From: JAZKFT01 sp039925965 | Lineage (GTDB): Bacteria; Bacteroidota; Bacteroidia; Chitinophagales; Chitinophagaceae | Assembly: GCA_039925965.1 (NCBI GenBank) | Contig: JBDSXW010000003.1 | Span: 1 to 64,000 of the forward strand | DNA: 64,000 nt | Direction: 5' to 3' | Shown here: positions 8,705 to 17,734 of the stretch, piece after piece | Numbering within the stretch: position 1 is the first letter of the stretch | Layout: each line of letters starts with the position of its first letter | Made by a program: the position numbers and the translations under genes | Notes under the pieces: generated by a model | Databases searched by the model: none | Told to the model about the DNA's origin: nothing | Seen by the model: the letters and a program-made list of their open reading frames with translations, nothing else

Positions 8705-11407
8705 CTACCAGCTACTCAGCAATTCCTGTAAATCCGCCTCCGTCTTAATCACTACTTCTCTTACTTTACTTCCGAGGTTGGGGCCTACTACGCCGGCTTG
8801 TTCCAGCTGGTCCATCAGGCGTCCGGCGCGGTTGTAGCCGAGTTTCATGCGGCGCTGGATAAGGGAGGTGGAGCCGGATTGGTTTTGTACAATAAGACGT
8901 GCGGCTTCTTCAAAGAGTGGGTCTTTATCGCTGAGGTCAAAGTCTTTGGCATCCTTGTCTTTTTCATCCACGTATTCGGGTAGAAGAAAGGCATCGGGGT
9001 AGCCGCGCTGCTCGCCGATATAGTCGCAGACCCCTTCCACTTCGGGCGTGTCCACGAAAGCGCATTGCAGGCGCGTAATCTCGCCATTGTAGCTGATCAG
9101 CATATCACCCTTACCAATCAATTGCTCGGCACCACCGGCATCCAGGATGGTGCGGCTATCTATTTTAGAAGATACTTTAAAAGCAATACGTGCCGGAAAA
9201 TTAGCCTTGATGGTACCGGTAATAATATTCACCGAAGGACGCTGTGTAGCAATGATCAAATGAATACCCACAGCACGTGCCAGCTGCGCCAGACGGGCAA
9301 TTGGCATTTCAACTTCCTTGCCTGCGGTCATGATGAGATCAGCAAACTCATCTATCACCAGCACGATAAAGGGCAGGTATTCGTGGCCTTTCTGCGGGTT
9401 GAGCCGCCGGGCGGCAAACTTCTCATTGTATTCCTTGATATTGCGGGTGCCGGCTTCCTTGAGCATGTCGTAGCGGCGGTCCATTTCGATACACAGTGCG
9501 TTTAATGTGTATACCACTTTTTTGGTATCTGTAATAATCGGTTCTTCTTCGCCCGGCAGCTTGGCCAGGAAATGTTTTTCAATCACCCTATAAATACTCA
9601 GCTCCACCTTCTTCGGATCAATCAGTACAAACTTGAGCTGCGAAGGATGTTTCTTGTAGAGCAATGAGATCAGGATCGCATTCAGACCTACCGATTTACC
9701 CTGGCCGGTTGCACCCGCCATTAATAGGTGGGGCATCGTGGTGAGGTCCACGATAAAGTTTTCGTTATCGATTTTTTTACCAATAGCGATGGGCAACGCA
9801 TAATTGTTCCGCTGAAATTTTTCACTGCTCAGCAGGGTCTTCATGCTCACCACCGATTTCTTATGGTTCGGTACTTCAATACCAATGGTACCCTTACCTG
9901 GTATCGGTGCAATTATACGGATTCCCAATGCCGAAAGACTCAAAGCAATATCATCTTCCAGGTTTTTGATCCGGCTAATACGAACACCGGCGGCAGGAAC
10001 GATCTCGTAGAGTGTTACAGTTGGACCCACGGTAGCCGAGATGCGCTGAATGGAAATGTCGTAGTTCTTCAGCGTATTGATGATCTGGTTCTTATTGGCT
10101 TCCAGTTCGGCTGGGTCAGCTTCTATTTTGTCGCCACCGTGGGATTCCAGGAGGTCGAGGCCGGGGTAGAGATAATCTTTCAAATCCAGCACGGGATCAT
10201 AAGGCGGCAGGCTTTCAATTTTTTTGCGGGCGAGGTCTTTGGCAGCCTGTTCTTCCACATCAATTTCCAGCTTGGTATCGTCGGTTTTGCGCTTAATCTC
10301 CAGTGCAAGATCGCTGGGTGGGGGAGCAGGCTTCTCCGGCTCTGGCTGGATGACCGAAATATGGTCGTGGTTATAATCCTCGTCGCTCTTTCCGGTGTTG
10401 ATCTCCATTTGCAAGTCTGGAGGGGTTATTTTTTTGCGGGGTAATACTACTGGTGGTGTATCCGGAATCAGGTCCATGATGCTTCCGCGAGCATTGCCAT
10501 TCCTGGTGTTTTCATCAACAGCTTCTTTCTCTGTGATGCCGAATTGGTTCAATGGATTGTTATTTGCTTCCTGTTTGGGCAAAATCACGACCACATTTCC
10601 ATCGCCTTTCAGCGCGTTACCTTTTACGTCCGCCAGCGGTGGCAGTTCGTCGCCAGCAGTTTCTCCGCCATACAGTTCGTTGATAGATTTCCCGGAAGGA
10701 TCAACCCAAAGTTCAGCCTCGCCGGTTGTTACAGGTACCGGTTCTGCCATTGGATTTCCCGGCAGGCTATCAGTAAGCGGTTTTAGTTTTTTTTCAATCG
10801 AAGAAAAGGAAGGGTTGAACTGCCAGATAAAATAAGCCAGGCCCACCACCAACAGCGTGGCCGAAGTGCCGGTAGTTCCAATAAAATTCAGCATCCAATG
10901 GGTCACCATATTGCCCACGCCACCGCCATAAGTGAAATCACTTTTTTGAAATACAAAGGCCAGGGCCACGCTAAACACCAGCAATCCAGGCAGTACGTAT
11001 TTAAGGTTCCGAACCAGCGATAAGAGTTTTTTACCTGCCAGAAAATTAATACCCAGCACCAGAAGCGTTGTACAAAAGAGATAGGAGGCCAGGCCAAAAC
11101 CGTTGTACACCAGCAGGTGGCCTACATAAGCTCCCAGCCGGCCGAGGAGGTTGCTTACCTGAATATTTTCGGCAAACAGAAATTTGGTGCCATGCAGCAA
11201 CACTTTGTCCTGGTCTTCCTTCCACGTAAAGCAGTAGGAGGTGATGGAAAGAAATAGAAAGATGGCCAGCAATATAAAAATCGTTCCGGTGATTTTGCGG
11301 GTGCGTTCGTCTTTTACCATTTCCTTTACCGTTACGGCCACCTCTTTTTCTTCGGTGAGCTTATCGGGGTTTGGTTTTTTCGTTCTTGTTTTTGCACTTT
11401 TAGCCAT
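8705..11407 (-). CDS. ftsK: DNA translocase FtsK
   Basis: This is a 900-residue FtsK/SpoIIIE-type motor that pumps chromosome termini at the division septum and assists dimer resolution. About four N-terminal membrane segments (residues 40-200) are followed by an acidic/proline linker. The RecA-like motor has Walker A GATGQGKS near residue 565 and Walker B FIVLVIDEFADLI. A C-terminal winged-helix gamma domain includes LGYNRAGRLMDQLEQAGVVG. The ATG at 11407 (MAKSAKTRTKKP) was chosen; an upstream TTG three codons earlier is unlikely. The linker is shorter than in E. coli, as usual for Bacteroidota. It is monocistronic. Confidence 0.95.
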   Translation of the reverse strand: MAKSAKTRTKKPNPDKLTEEKEVAVTVKEMVKDERTRKITGTIFILLAIFLFLSITSYCFTWKEDQDKVLLHGTKFLFAENIQVSNLLGRLGAYVGHLLVYNGFGLASYLFCTTLLVLGINFLAGKKLLSLVRNLKYVLPGLLVFSVALAFVFQKSDFTYGGGVGNMVTHWMLNFIGTTGTSATLLVVGLAYFIWQFNPSFSSIEKKLKPLTDSLPGNPMAEPVPVTTGEAELWVDPSGKSINELYGGETAGDELPPLADVKGNALKGDGNVVVILPKQEANNNPLNQFGITEKEAVDENTRNGNARGSIMDLIPDTPPVVLPRKKITPPDLQMEINTGKSDEDYNHDHISVIQPEPEKPAPPPSDLALEIKRKTDDTKLEIDVEEQAAKDLARKKIESLPPYDPVLDLKDYLYPGLDLLESHGGDKIEADPAELEANKNQIINTLKNYDISIQRISATVGPTVTLYEIVPAAGVRISRIKNLEDDIALSLSALGIRIIAPIPGKGTIGIEVPNHKKSVVSMKTLLSSEKFQRNNYALPIAIGKKIDNENFIVDLTTMPHLLMAGATGQGKSVGLNAILISLLYKKHPSQLKFVLIDPKKVELSIYRVIEKHFLAKLPGEEEPIITDTKKVVYTLNALCIEMDRRYDMLKEAGTRNIKEYNEKFAARRLNPQKGHEYLPFIVLVIDEFADLIMTAGKEVEMPIARLAQLARAVGIHLIIATQRPSVNIITGTIKANFPARIAFKVSSKIDSRTILDAGGAEQLIGKGDMLISYNGEITRLQCAFVDTPEVEGVCDYIGEQRGYPDAFLLPEYVDEKDKDAKDFDLSDKDPLFEEAARLIVQNQSGSTSLIQRRMKLGYNRAGRLMDQLEQAGVVGPNLGSKVREVVIKTEADLQELLSSW

Positions 11408-11430
11408 ACGGGTCAAAAATAGGAATCTTT

Positions 11431-11461
11431 GGGTTCAGGGTAAGGTTTAAGGTTCAAGTCC
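11431..11461. repeat. Word-like spacer repeat (GGTTCAGGG, AAGGTTTAAGGTTCAAG)
   Basis: Upstream of ftsK the spacer contains GGGTTCAGGG followed by AAGGTTTAAGGTTCAAG, a variant of the same low-complexity words found upstream of xth and around 56801. No function can be assigned. Confidence 0.45.
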
Positions 11462-11640
11462 AGGTCCATGGGTTTCAGGAGCTCATGCTGTGGTTTTAAT
11501 TTGAAATGTCTTATCCTTATCGGGACCGGTAAGCCTCATCTAAGCAAGGTCAAATAATAAATAATCAATGTGAAAACTATAACGGGATCCACGTAATAAA
11601 ACCTTGGCAAATGAGCGTTTTTTCTCACATCACATTTGGC

Positions 11641-12882
11641 TTAACCCTGCAGGTATTGGAGATGAGTAAGCTGGTTCAGCAAATGGTAGCCATCCCAATA
11701 GTTATTGAAAGCCAGTGCCTGGCCGATGGGCACGATTCTGTCCAGCCCTTTGCCGGCGGCCATTTTACTCAGCAGTTGGAGTTGAGTCGCATCCAGCCCA
11801 AAATAGCCGGCTGTTTGGATTTTTTTAGAGATAAAAACAGAGAGCTCTTCGAGGCTGGCTATGTTCTTTGTATAAAAATAGCCTCCTCCACAGCTATATA
11901 TTTCAAAAGCCGGTACCGCTTTTAAATGGGCAAAAACCAGTATGTTGGTATTTCTTTTACACCCGTCGATTTTGCCAGTTATCGCATCGTTTGTAAGCTG
12001 ATTGAGTTTTAAAGATGCCAGTGCGGCAGGATCGCCCTTATATTTTTGGGCAGCCCATTTTTCAACGCCATTATATAATATCTCCGCCGCTTTTTCATTG
12101 GCGTTCTCATCACCCAAAAAGAAAATTACTTGTGGTGAGGAGCAACCCAGCTGATCGAAAACATAAGCATCGTTGTACAATAGCCGACAGGTTTCCGTGG
12201 CGGCTGCTTCATCCAGTTTCAATAAGGTTGCTGATTTTACAATACTAAACGACAGCCGGTCCGGGAAGGCAATGTCCCTGCACCGTGGCGAGGTAGCAAA
12301 GCCTTTAAACAATTGCACCGTTTTATCGCCGCCCCAGATGATTCTCGCATCCGCCTTTTGACTCATGTAACGATTAATATCTTCATCATGGGCATAAGCC
12401 ACAACGGTTATATAGGACGCAAAAATGCCAGCCACTTCGGTGCTGATAGTTTGGTTAATGATGCTGAATAGAATATCCAGGGCATGACTTTGCATACGAT
12501 TGCTTACACGTAGCACATTCTTATTACCCGCAAGTAAACTAATCGCCAGGCTATATAAAAAGATGGTGTCCACATTGCTCGGACAAACATGAAACACCAT
12601 ACCCAATGGCTGTCGGATGATGGTTTGTTTGTTGCCGATATCTTCGCTTTGCTGGTTGCGAAAGGTTTCAATATTTGCTTTTCTCAGCCAGTAGGCCAGC
12701 GCTACAAACGCAGGCAGGCTGCGGAGTTCAGCGTTTTGTAGAATCTGTGAAGAAAGGCTGTTCAGAAAATTCAACGTCCGGTCGTCGAACCAGGAAAGGG
12801 TGAATCCGTTATTTGTATAGCACAACAATTCGGCCGGGTTCACCGCAGGTATTGTTGTTGGGCATATTTGTTTTACTGTCAT
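11641..12882 (-). CDS. LuxC-like acyl-CoA/acyl-enzyme reductase
   Basis: The 413-residue protein matches the LuxC family (PF05893), NADPH-dependent reductases that turn an activated acyl group into an aldehyde. Visible blocks are GMVFHVCPSNVDT, the nucleotide-fold segment ARIIWGGDKTV and DQLGCSSPQ, whose Cys (about residue 248) is the expected acyl-accepting nucleophile. It begins 5 bp after a LuxE-like gene, as in the classic pair that makes aldehydes from fatty acids. No luciferase genes are present and the neighbours are polysaccharide genes. I therefore infer that it reduces an acyl or amino-acyl precursor of a surface glycan. Exact substrate unknown. Confidence 0.85.
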   Translation of the reverse strand: MTVKQICPTTIPAVNPAELLCYTNNGFTLSWFDDRTLNFLNSLSSQILQNAELRSLPAFVALAYWLRKANIETFRNQQSEDIGNKQTIIRQPLGMVFHVCPSNVDTIFLYSLAISLLAGNKNVLRVSNRMQSHALDILFSIINQTISTEVAGIFASYITVVAYAHDEDINRYMSQKADARIIWGGDKTVQLFKGFATSPRCRDIAFPDRLSFSIVKSATLLKLDEAAATETCRLLYNDAYVFDQLGCSSPQVIFFLGDENANEKAAEILYNGVEKWAAQKYKGDPAALASLKLNQLTNDAITGKIDGCKRNTNILVFAHLKAVPAFEIYSCGGGYFYTKNIASLEELSVFISKKIQTAGYFGLDATQLQLLSKMAAGKGLDRIVPIGQALAFNNYWDGYHLLNQLTHLQYLQG

Positions 12883-12887
12883 GGTGT

Positions 12888-13952
12888 TTACTTAAACGTG
12901 TCGCTGCATCCGCGTAATTCGGCTTTTGCAGCGCGGCCCAATATTGAAAAATATTTTCCTTTCCATCCGTTGCTGGCGTCGTCTTCGCCATGACAAATCC
13001 CCAGGTCTTCGGTGAGCAACGAAATGCCGGGATAACTCTCCGGCAACACGCTGATTACCTGGATCAGGCCTTTTTCGCCATGCGGCATTATACTGAAATC
13101 AACCGGGTTTCTGATGATGATATCGCTGAACGTAGAGCAGTGCAAGAAGCCTTCACTATTTTCGATAAATACGGAGCCCACCTGTTCTACCATACCATAA
13201 AAATTATGTATCCGTTCCAGGCCAAATTTTTCTTTCAATGTTTTTTTAAATACTTCATTGGTGACACTCATTTCAATCATCTTCTTCCAGCCGCCACTAT
13301 GAAACAGAACGGCCTGGCTTAAATCGACCTTTCTCTTTTCGGCAAGTTGAAACATAAACTGCCAAACCATAAATGTGAAGCCAAACAGTAGCATCGGCTT
13401 TCCATTATTGGCGTCCAGGAATTTTTCAACCTCTGACATATTCAATTCGTAGTTGTCATCCAACAGGTAGGTATGTTGCTTACCAAATACCGACAGACCC
13501 AATATACCAGCCCCACGTGCCGAAAAACTAGCCCGGTCGCGCAACACGCTTTTGCTGTCGATAATGAGCATTGGCAACCGGTCCTGTCCAATAACGGAAG
13601 TGACAATATGGGCGAGGGCTTTAGTTTGTACATTAGCCGTGTCCTTATCTAAAAATATTTTGCTGGGAACCTGGCCGGTTGTACCGCTACTGGTCAGCAT
13701 TTTAAAAACATCAGGTTCTGCGATACTTTTTAACTGGTGATTTTTGAAAACACTAACTGGTAAAAAAGGAATTTCATCGATAGAAGAATAATCAGATACC
13801 CTAAATCCGGCTGCCGCTACGTATTGCTGAAATGGCGGACAATGTTGCAGGTGGTGTTGCATCAATTGGTCCAGCATCGGTAATATCATGCCGGTTTTCT
13901 CCGCCTTGTTCAGTGAAAATGGGGGTATTTCAAACAGCTTGTCTGCCGTCAT
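12888..13952 (-). CDS. LuxE-like acyl-protein synthetase / ligase
   Basis: This 354-residue member of the LuxE family (PF04443) activates a carboxylate with ATP and holds it as a thioester. The phosphate-binding loop SSGTTGQVPSK is at about residues 88-98; ARGAGILGLSVFG and the C-terminal lid segment SLLTEDLGICHG follow. Its end is 5 bp before the LuxC-like gene and its start overlaps the end of the AMP ligase gene by 23 bp, which implies tight co-translation. In Bacteroidota polysaccharide loci LuxE/LuxC pairs occur without bioluminescence; the acyl substrate is not known. Confidence 0.82.
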   Translation of the reverse strand: MTADKLFEIPPFSLNKAEKTGMILPMLDQLMQHHLQHCPPFQQYVAAAGFRVSDYSSIDEIPFLPVSVFKNHQLKSIAEPDVFKMLTSSGTTGQVPSKIFLDKDTANVQTKALAHIVTSVIGQDRLPMLIIDSKSVLRDRASFSARGAGILGLSVFGKQHTYLLDDNYELNMSEVEKFLDANNGKPMLLFGFTFMVWQFMFQLAEKRKVDLSQAVLFHSGGWKKMIEMSVTNEVFKKTLKEKFGLERIHNFYGMVEQVGSVFIENSEGFLHCSTFSDIIIRNPVDFSIMPHGEKGLIQVISVLPESYPGISLLTEDLGICHGEDDASNGWKGKYFSILGRAAKAELRGCSDTFK

Positions 13953-15330
13953 AGTCTTTCTGTATTTGCTGGTAATCTATTTTACCGTTAGCAGTTAAAG
14001 GTAAGCCTGCCAAAGCGTTCCACCTGATAACGGTTGGATGGATGCCGAATTCGGCAAACAAAAAGGCAGAGATGGCCTTTTCATCCACGGACGAATCTGT
14101 ATGAGAGACCAATAAAAATTTATCTCCCGCGCCGATGCAGGCGATGGGCTGTAGCCCAAATCGATTCTTGATGATCTCTTCGATTTCATCTAAACTGATG
14201 CGATTCCCAAAAAGTTTGATGAAACGTTTTAACCGCCCCGTAATATAAACGTAACCTTTTTCATCTATCCGGGCGACGTCGCCGGTTCTCAGCACTGCTG
14301 CCGGTTCGTAGTAAGCCAGGTCGGTTGCCGTTTCGGCGTAGCCGCCAAAAACGTTTTTACCGCTGTAGAGTAGTTCACCGGTGCTGGTGTCAAGTGAAAA
14401 TTGACCGCCGGATATTGCAATTCCGATGCTTGTTGGGTTATCCAATGTTTCTGTTGGTGGCAGGTAGCTCATACGTGCGGTGGCTTCCGTTTGCCCGTAC
14501 ATCACAAAAAATAATTTTTTGGTATCTGCGGCAAAAGTAGCCGCTTTAACTACCAGGTCTGCATTAAGCCTGCCACCGGCCTGGGTAAAGTAGCGAAGCG
14601 ATGGCAGGTCTTTTTTGAAAAAACCGAGCCGGTTGAGCATTTCATAGCTAAACGGAACGCCGGCAAGCGAGGTAAATCCATATAAATCCCACTGTTGCCA
14701 AAATTCGCGTTGGATCATATCTGCCAGCCCACAAACCATGGTGCCTCCTGCCAGTGAATGGGTGGTAAGCACGCTAAGGCCGTAGCTGTAATAGATGGGT
14801 AGGTTTAAGGGAGTGATATCATTCGGATTTAATGGTAAGTATCCAATAATAGAATCGGCATTTGCAACTATATTTTCCTCGCTCAGCTTCACCAATTTCG
14901 GCGAACCTGTGGTGCCGCTGGTGCTGAGTAGTATCCTGATATCCTTATTTATCGAAAGCCGATGTCTGATGTCTGATGTGAACCAGGAGAGAATACCACT
15001 TGAGGTTGCAGTGCTGTTTTCGATATCTGTTCTCGATTCATCAAAAATTATGGCAGGGGAGTAGTTTGTTTCTAATACTGTTTTCCGTGCTGGTTGCAAA
15101 TTTTTAGGTAACAGGACGAGCGCAGCGCCGATGGAGTAGAATTGAAAAAAAGCGATGATAGAATTAATGGAATTGTCGAGGTATAAAAATGCCAGCATTC
15201 CCGTCAAATCGGGCAGGGTGGCGGCGTTTGTAATATCTGTCCATAGATAGGCGTTGCCTGTAACTGCATCAATTATTTTGAAGTGCTGGTTTTGAGAAAC
15301 CCGTTGAATAAAATCAGAATTGCTTTTCAT
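13930..15330 (-). CDS. AMP-dependent acyl ligase (ANL superfamily)
   Basis: The 466-residue adenylate-forming enzyme has the P-loop STSGTTGSPKLVKLSE near residue 137 and the FFVMYGQTEATARMSY A5 block. RTGDVARIDEKGYVYITGR and LKRFIKLFGNRISLDEIEE form the hinge, and the C-terminal catalytic lysine is in PLTANGKIDYQ. It probably loads a small carboxylic acid onto the carrier protein encoded two genes upstream, for handling by the LuxE/LuxC-like enzymes; this pathway is inferred from gene order. It is slightly short for an acyl-CoA synthetase because the N-terminal domain is compact. Its start (15330) is 146 bp after the SDR gene. Confidence 0.83.
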   Translation of the reverse strand: MKSNSDFIQRVSQNQHFKIIDAVTGNAYLWTDITNAATLPDLTGMLAFLYLDNSINSIIAFFQFYSIGAALVLLPKNLQPARKTVLETNYSPAIIFDESRTDIENSTATSSGILSWFTSDIRHRLSINKDIRILLSTSGTTGSPKLVKLSEENIVANADSIIGYLPLNPNDITPLNLPIYYSYGLSVLTTHSLAGGTMVCGLADMIQREFWQQWDLYGFTSLAGVPFSYEMLNRLGFFKKDLPSLRYFTQAGGRLNADLVVKAATFAADTKKLFFVMYGQTEATARMSYLPPTETLDNPTSIGIAISGGQFSLDTSTGELLYSGKNVFGGYAETATDLAYYEPAAVLRTGDVARIDEKGYVYITGRLKRFIKLFGNRISLDEIEEIIKNRFGLQPIACIGAGDKFLLVSHTDSSVDEKAISAFLFAEFGIHPTVIRWNALAGLPLTANGKIDYQQIQKDYDGRQAV

Positions 15331-15438
15331 ACTGTAAAGATGTTTGCCACGATATAAACACGGCTGGGAAACAGTAGTTTGATGTTAACCGGCGAAAACG
15401 AACTATCAATTCAACGCCGCACCATCACCTAAACATTC

Positions 15439-15456
15439 ATTCGTGATATTCGTGAC
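15439..15456. repeat. Paired ATTCGTG/CACGAAT spacer word
   Basis: The spacer between the AMP-ligase and SDR genes holds two ATTCGTGA units ten bases apart. The reverse complement word CACGAAT recurs at about 38033-38060 as CCACGAATGGCACGAAT. These appear to be copies of one dispersed spacer element. Confidence 0.35.
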
Positions 15457-15476
15457 AATTTAATTTTTGCGGTATG

Positions 15477-16220
15477 TTATATCAGCAAACCGCCATCAAC
15501 GCCAATGACTTGCCCGGTGATAAAGCTGGCATCGCTACTGCATAAAAAGCTGGCCAGTTTGGCTACGTCTACAGCGCTGCCGAGTTTGCGAAGCGAGGTA
15601 TTCATCCGCATTTTTTCATTATGCGCTTCGTCGTATTGCGCTGTCATATCGGTCATCATATAGCCGGGAGCGATGGCATTTACACGGATTCCGAGCGGTC
15701 CCAATTCTTTCGACAGGGTATAGGTTAAGCCAACCAAAGCACTTTTAGTGGCCGAATACACTGCCTGGCCAATGCCGCCGTTTACCCCAACGATTGAACT
15801 CATATTGATAATACAGCCTTTTCTTTTTCGAACAAAATGCTTTACCGCTGCCCTACTCATTGTCAATACTGTACGAAGGTTGATGGCTAACTGGTCGTCG
15901 ATGATCTCCTCAGTGGTCATCATCAGCGTGGCGTTTTGCATAATGCCAGCATTATTGATGAGGGTGTCGATCATCACATTATTATCTTTTAGAAAGGTAA
16001 AGAGTTTGGTGGCGGCATCCGGTTCTTTCAGATCGGTACTGAAAATGTAACTTTTACTGCCATGGGCCAACGCCAGTTCATCAGCTAGTTGTTTCAGTAG
16101 TGCTTCATTCCGAGCCACTAGTACAAGGCTATAGCCTTTGCCAGCCAGTTCGGTCGCAATAGCCTTGCCCAGCCCACGCGAGGCACCGGTAATAAGCGCA
16201 ATTGGGGGAGTTTCGGTCAT
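15477..16220 (-). CDS. SDR oxidoreductase, FabG-like
   Basis: The 247-residue classical SDR has TGASRGLG (11-18), NNAG (89-92), catalytic S141, Y155 and K159 (YSATK) and the C-terminal GQVIGVDGGLLI end typical of 3-oxoacyl-ACP reductases. It lies 5 bp after an acyl carrier protein gene in the leftward polysaccharide operon. This makes reduction of a carrier-bound 3-keto group the likely reaction (inference). The fatty acid synthesis cluster itself is not here, so this is probably a pathway-specific paralogue of FabG. Confidence 0.88.
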   Translation of the reverse strand: MTETPPIALITGASRGLGKAIATELAGKGYSLVLVARNEALLKQLADELALAHGSKSYIFSTDLKEPDAATKLFTFLKDNNVMIDTLINNAGIMQNATLMMTTEEIIDDQLAINLRTVLTMSRAAVKHFVRKRKGCIINMSSIVGVNGGIGQAVYSATKSALVGLTYTLSKELGPLGIRVNAIAPGYMMTDMTAQYDEAHNEKMRMNTSLRKLGSAVDVAKLASFLCSSDASFITGQVIGVDGGLLI

Positions 16221-16225
16221 GGTAA

Positions 16226-16468
16226 TCAGGAAAAACTGGGTCCGTGTTTACTTATAATCTCTTTGGCGATAGCTACACTGCTCATGGCAATCACGTCGTC
16301 GGTGCTTAGGCTGATATCGAAAGCGGCTTCAAGGTTAGTAATTAGTATCATGTGCGAAATAGAATCCCAGTTAGGGATAGATTGATATTTGAGATCCCCG
16401 GTTACTTGTTCTTTGTCGATCATTAGTGCATCTGCGAAAGCATCCACTAATTTTTCCTGCTCGGTCAT
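16226..16468 (-). CDS. Acyl carrier protein, pathway-specific
   Basis: From the ATG at 16468 the protein has 80 residues and an ACP/PCP fold, with the phosphopantetheine site S36 in NWDSISHM. The usual DSL is DSI here, as in many amino-acyl carrier proteins of polysaccharide loci. The frame is open to 16525 but the added residues do not fit the family. It is the first gene of the leftward operon, and the 150-bp gap to the rightward operon must hold both promoters. It presumably carries the acyl or amino-acyl group acted on by the following four genes. Confidence 0.82.
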   Translation of the reverse strand: MTEQEKLVDAFADALMIDKEQVTGDLKYQSIPNWDSISHMILITNLEAAFDISLSTDDVIAMSSVAIAKEIISKHGPSFS

Positions 16469-16621
16469 AGCTTTGTCTTGTTTTAATAAAGGCCGTAAAC
16501 CTACATGAAAATGTTTGGGTATCAAACAGCCAATCTTTCATTTAAAAACCTAAAACCCTTAATCTTGCAGATTATCCAAATTCTATCCTTTAATTCATCT
16601 TAATAAGGATATCATTCCGAC
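16469..16621. promoter_or_regulatory. Divergent promoter region of the two polysaccharide arms
   Basis: The ACP operon runs left and the UDP-GlcNAc 2-epimerase operon runs right from this 150-bp gap. Both must start here or in the first codons. It is AT-rich; I could not pick out a clear -7 TAnnTTTG element on either strand, so the promoters are placed by context only. Confidence 0.45.
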
Positions 16622-17734
16622 ATGCGTATACGAAAAAAGATTTTGACGGTAGTGGGTGCACGACCACAATTTGTAAAAGCAGCAGCTTTATCCAGGGAAA
16701 TACTGAAACATCCCGAACTTGAAGAAAAGATCATCCATACCGGCCAGCATTTCGACGACAGCATGAGCAAAGTGTTTTTCGAGGAAATGGAAATTCCTGA
16801 GCCGCATTTCCAGTTCAACATCAACTCGATGACCCATGGTGCCATGACAGGCAATATGTTGATAGAAATAGAAAAAGTGCTCATGGCCGAAAATCCTGAT
16901 CTGGTGCTACTTTACGGAGACACGAATTCTACTTTGGCCGGCGTAATAGCAGCCCGAAAGCTTAATTTCAAAATAGCCCATGTTGAATCGGGTCTTCGTT
17001 TTTTTGATAACACGATTCCTGAAGAGGTAAATCGCCTTGTAGCCGACCGCCTGAGCGATATTCTATTTTGCCCTACCCAAACTTCAATCGATAATTTAAA
17101 AAAAGAAGGTTTCGAACAATATGGAATAGCCATCGTGCGCACCGGCGATATTATGTGTGACACAGTATTCTATTACCGACAAAAAATGCGGCAGCAAACT
17201 TTTCCCAATTTGGAAGCTATAATCGGTAACCAACCATTTGTGCTGCTCACCTGCCACCGCGATAATAGCACTAAAGAACAAAACCTGCCGAAGGTGGTAA
17301 ATGCCATTAATAAAATAGCAGCTACCACCAGGGTTATTTTTCCCGTTCACCCACGCACCAAAAAGAAATTGGCCGAGTTGAATTTGATTTTGAGTGATAA
17401 CGTAACCCTTATTGAACCGCAGGGTTATTTCTCCATGCTTTTTTTACTAGATACCTGCCAGAACGTAATAAGCGACAGTGGAGGCCTTCAAAAGGAAGCC
17501 TACCTAATGGGTAAAAAATGTTTGTTTTTACACCCATTTACCCCTTGGGTAGAACTGGTAGAAAACGGCTTTGTAACCTGTACATCGCTTAACGAAGACG
17601 AAATTTGGAACCAATACCAAGTGATGCTTTCGGCAACCCCCGATTTTGGTATACAGCTTTATGGAGATGGCACTTCTGCCAAAACCATCACAGACTATAT
17701 TTGCAGCTATCTAAATCTTAACACACATGTTTAA
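16622..17734 (+). CDS. wecB: UDP-N-acetylglucosamine 2-epimerase (non-hydrolysing)
   Basis: The 370-residue enzyme interconverts UDP-GlcNAc and UDP-ManNAc. It shows the family N-terminus LTVVGARPQFVKAAAL, then GDTNSTLAG, AHVESGLR, LLTCHRDNS (catalytic-region His/Arg) and the nucleotide-binding SDSGGLQKEA. It heads the rightward operon and overlaps the PIG-L gene by 8 bp, so translation is coupled. With the deacetylase, acyltransferases and 4-reductase it supplies an amino sugar for a surface polysaccharide. Whether it makes ManNAc itself or acts on a modified UDP-sugar (as WbpI or FnlC do) cannot be said. Confidence 0.9.
   Translation: MRIRKKILTVVGARPQFVKAAALSREILKHPELEEKIIHTGQHFDDSMSKVFFEEMEIPEPHFQFNINSMTHGAMTGNMLIEIEKVLMAENPDLVLLYGDTNSTLAGVIAARKLNFKIAHVESGLRFFDNTIPEEVNRLVADRLSDILFCPTQTSIDNLKKEGFEQYGIAIVRTGDIMCDTVFYYRQKMRQQTFPNLEAIIGNQPFVLLTCHRDNSTKEQNLPKVVNAINKIAATTRVIFPVHPRTKKKLAELNLILSDNVTLIEPQGYFSMLFLLDTCQNVISDSGGLQKEAYLMGKKCLFLHPFTPWVELVENGFVTCTSLNEDEIWNQYQVMLSATPDFGIQLYGDGTSAKTITDYICSYLNLNTHV

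Noticed and set aside
11641..13952. Bioluminescence (lux) operon
   Set aside because: No luciferase alpha/beta or flavin reductase genes are present; the LuxC/LuxE-like pair belongs to the glycan-side module.
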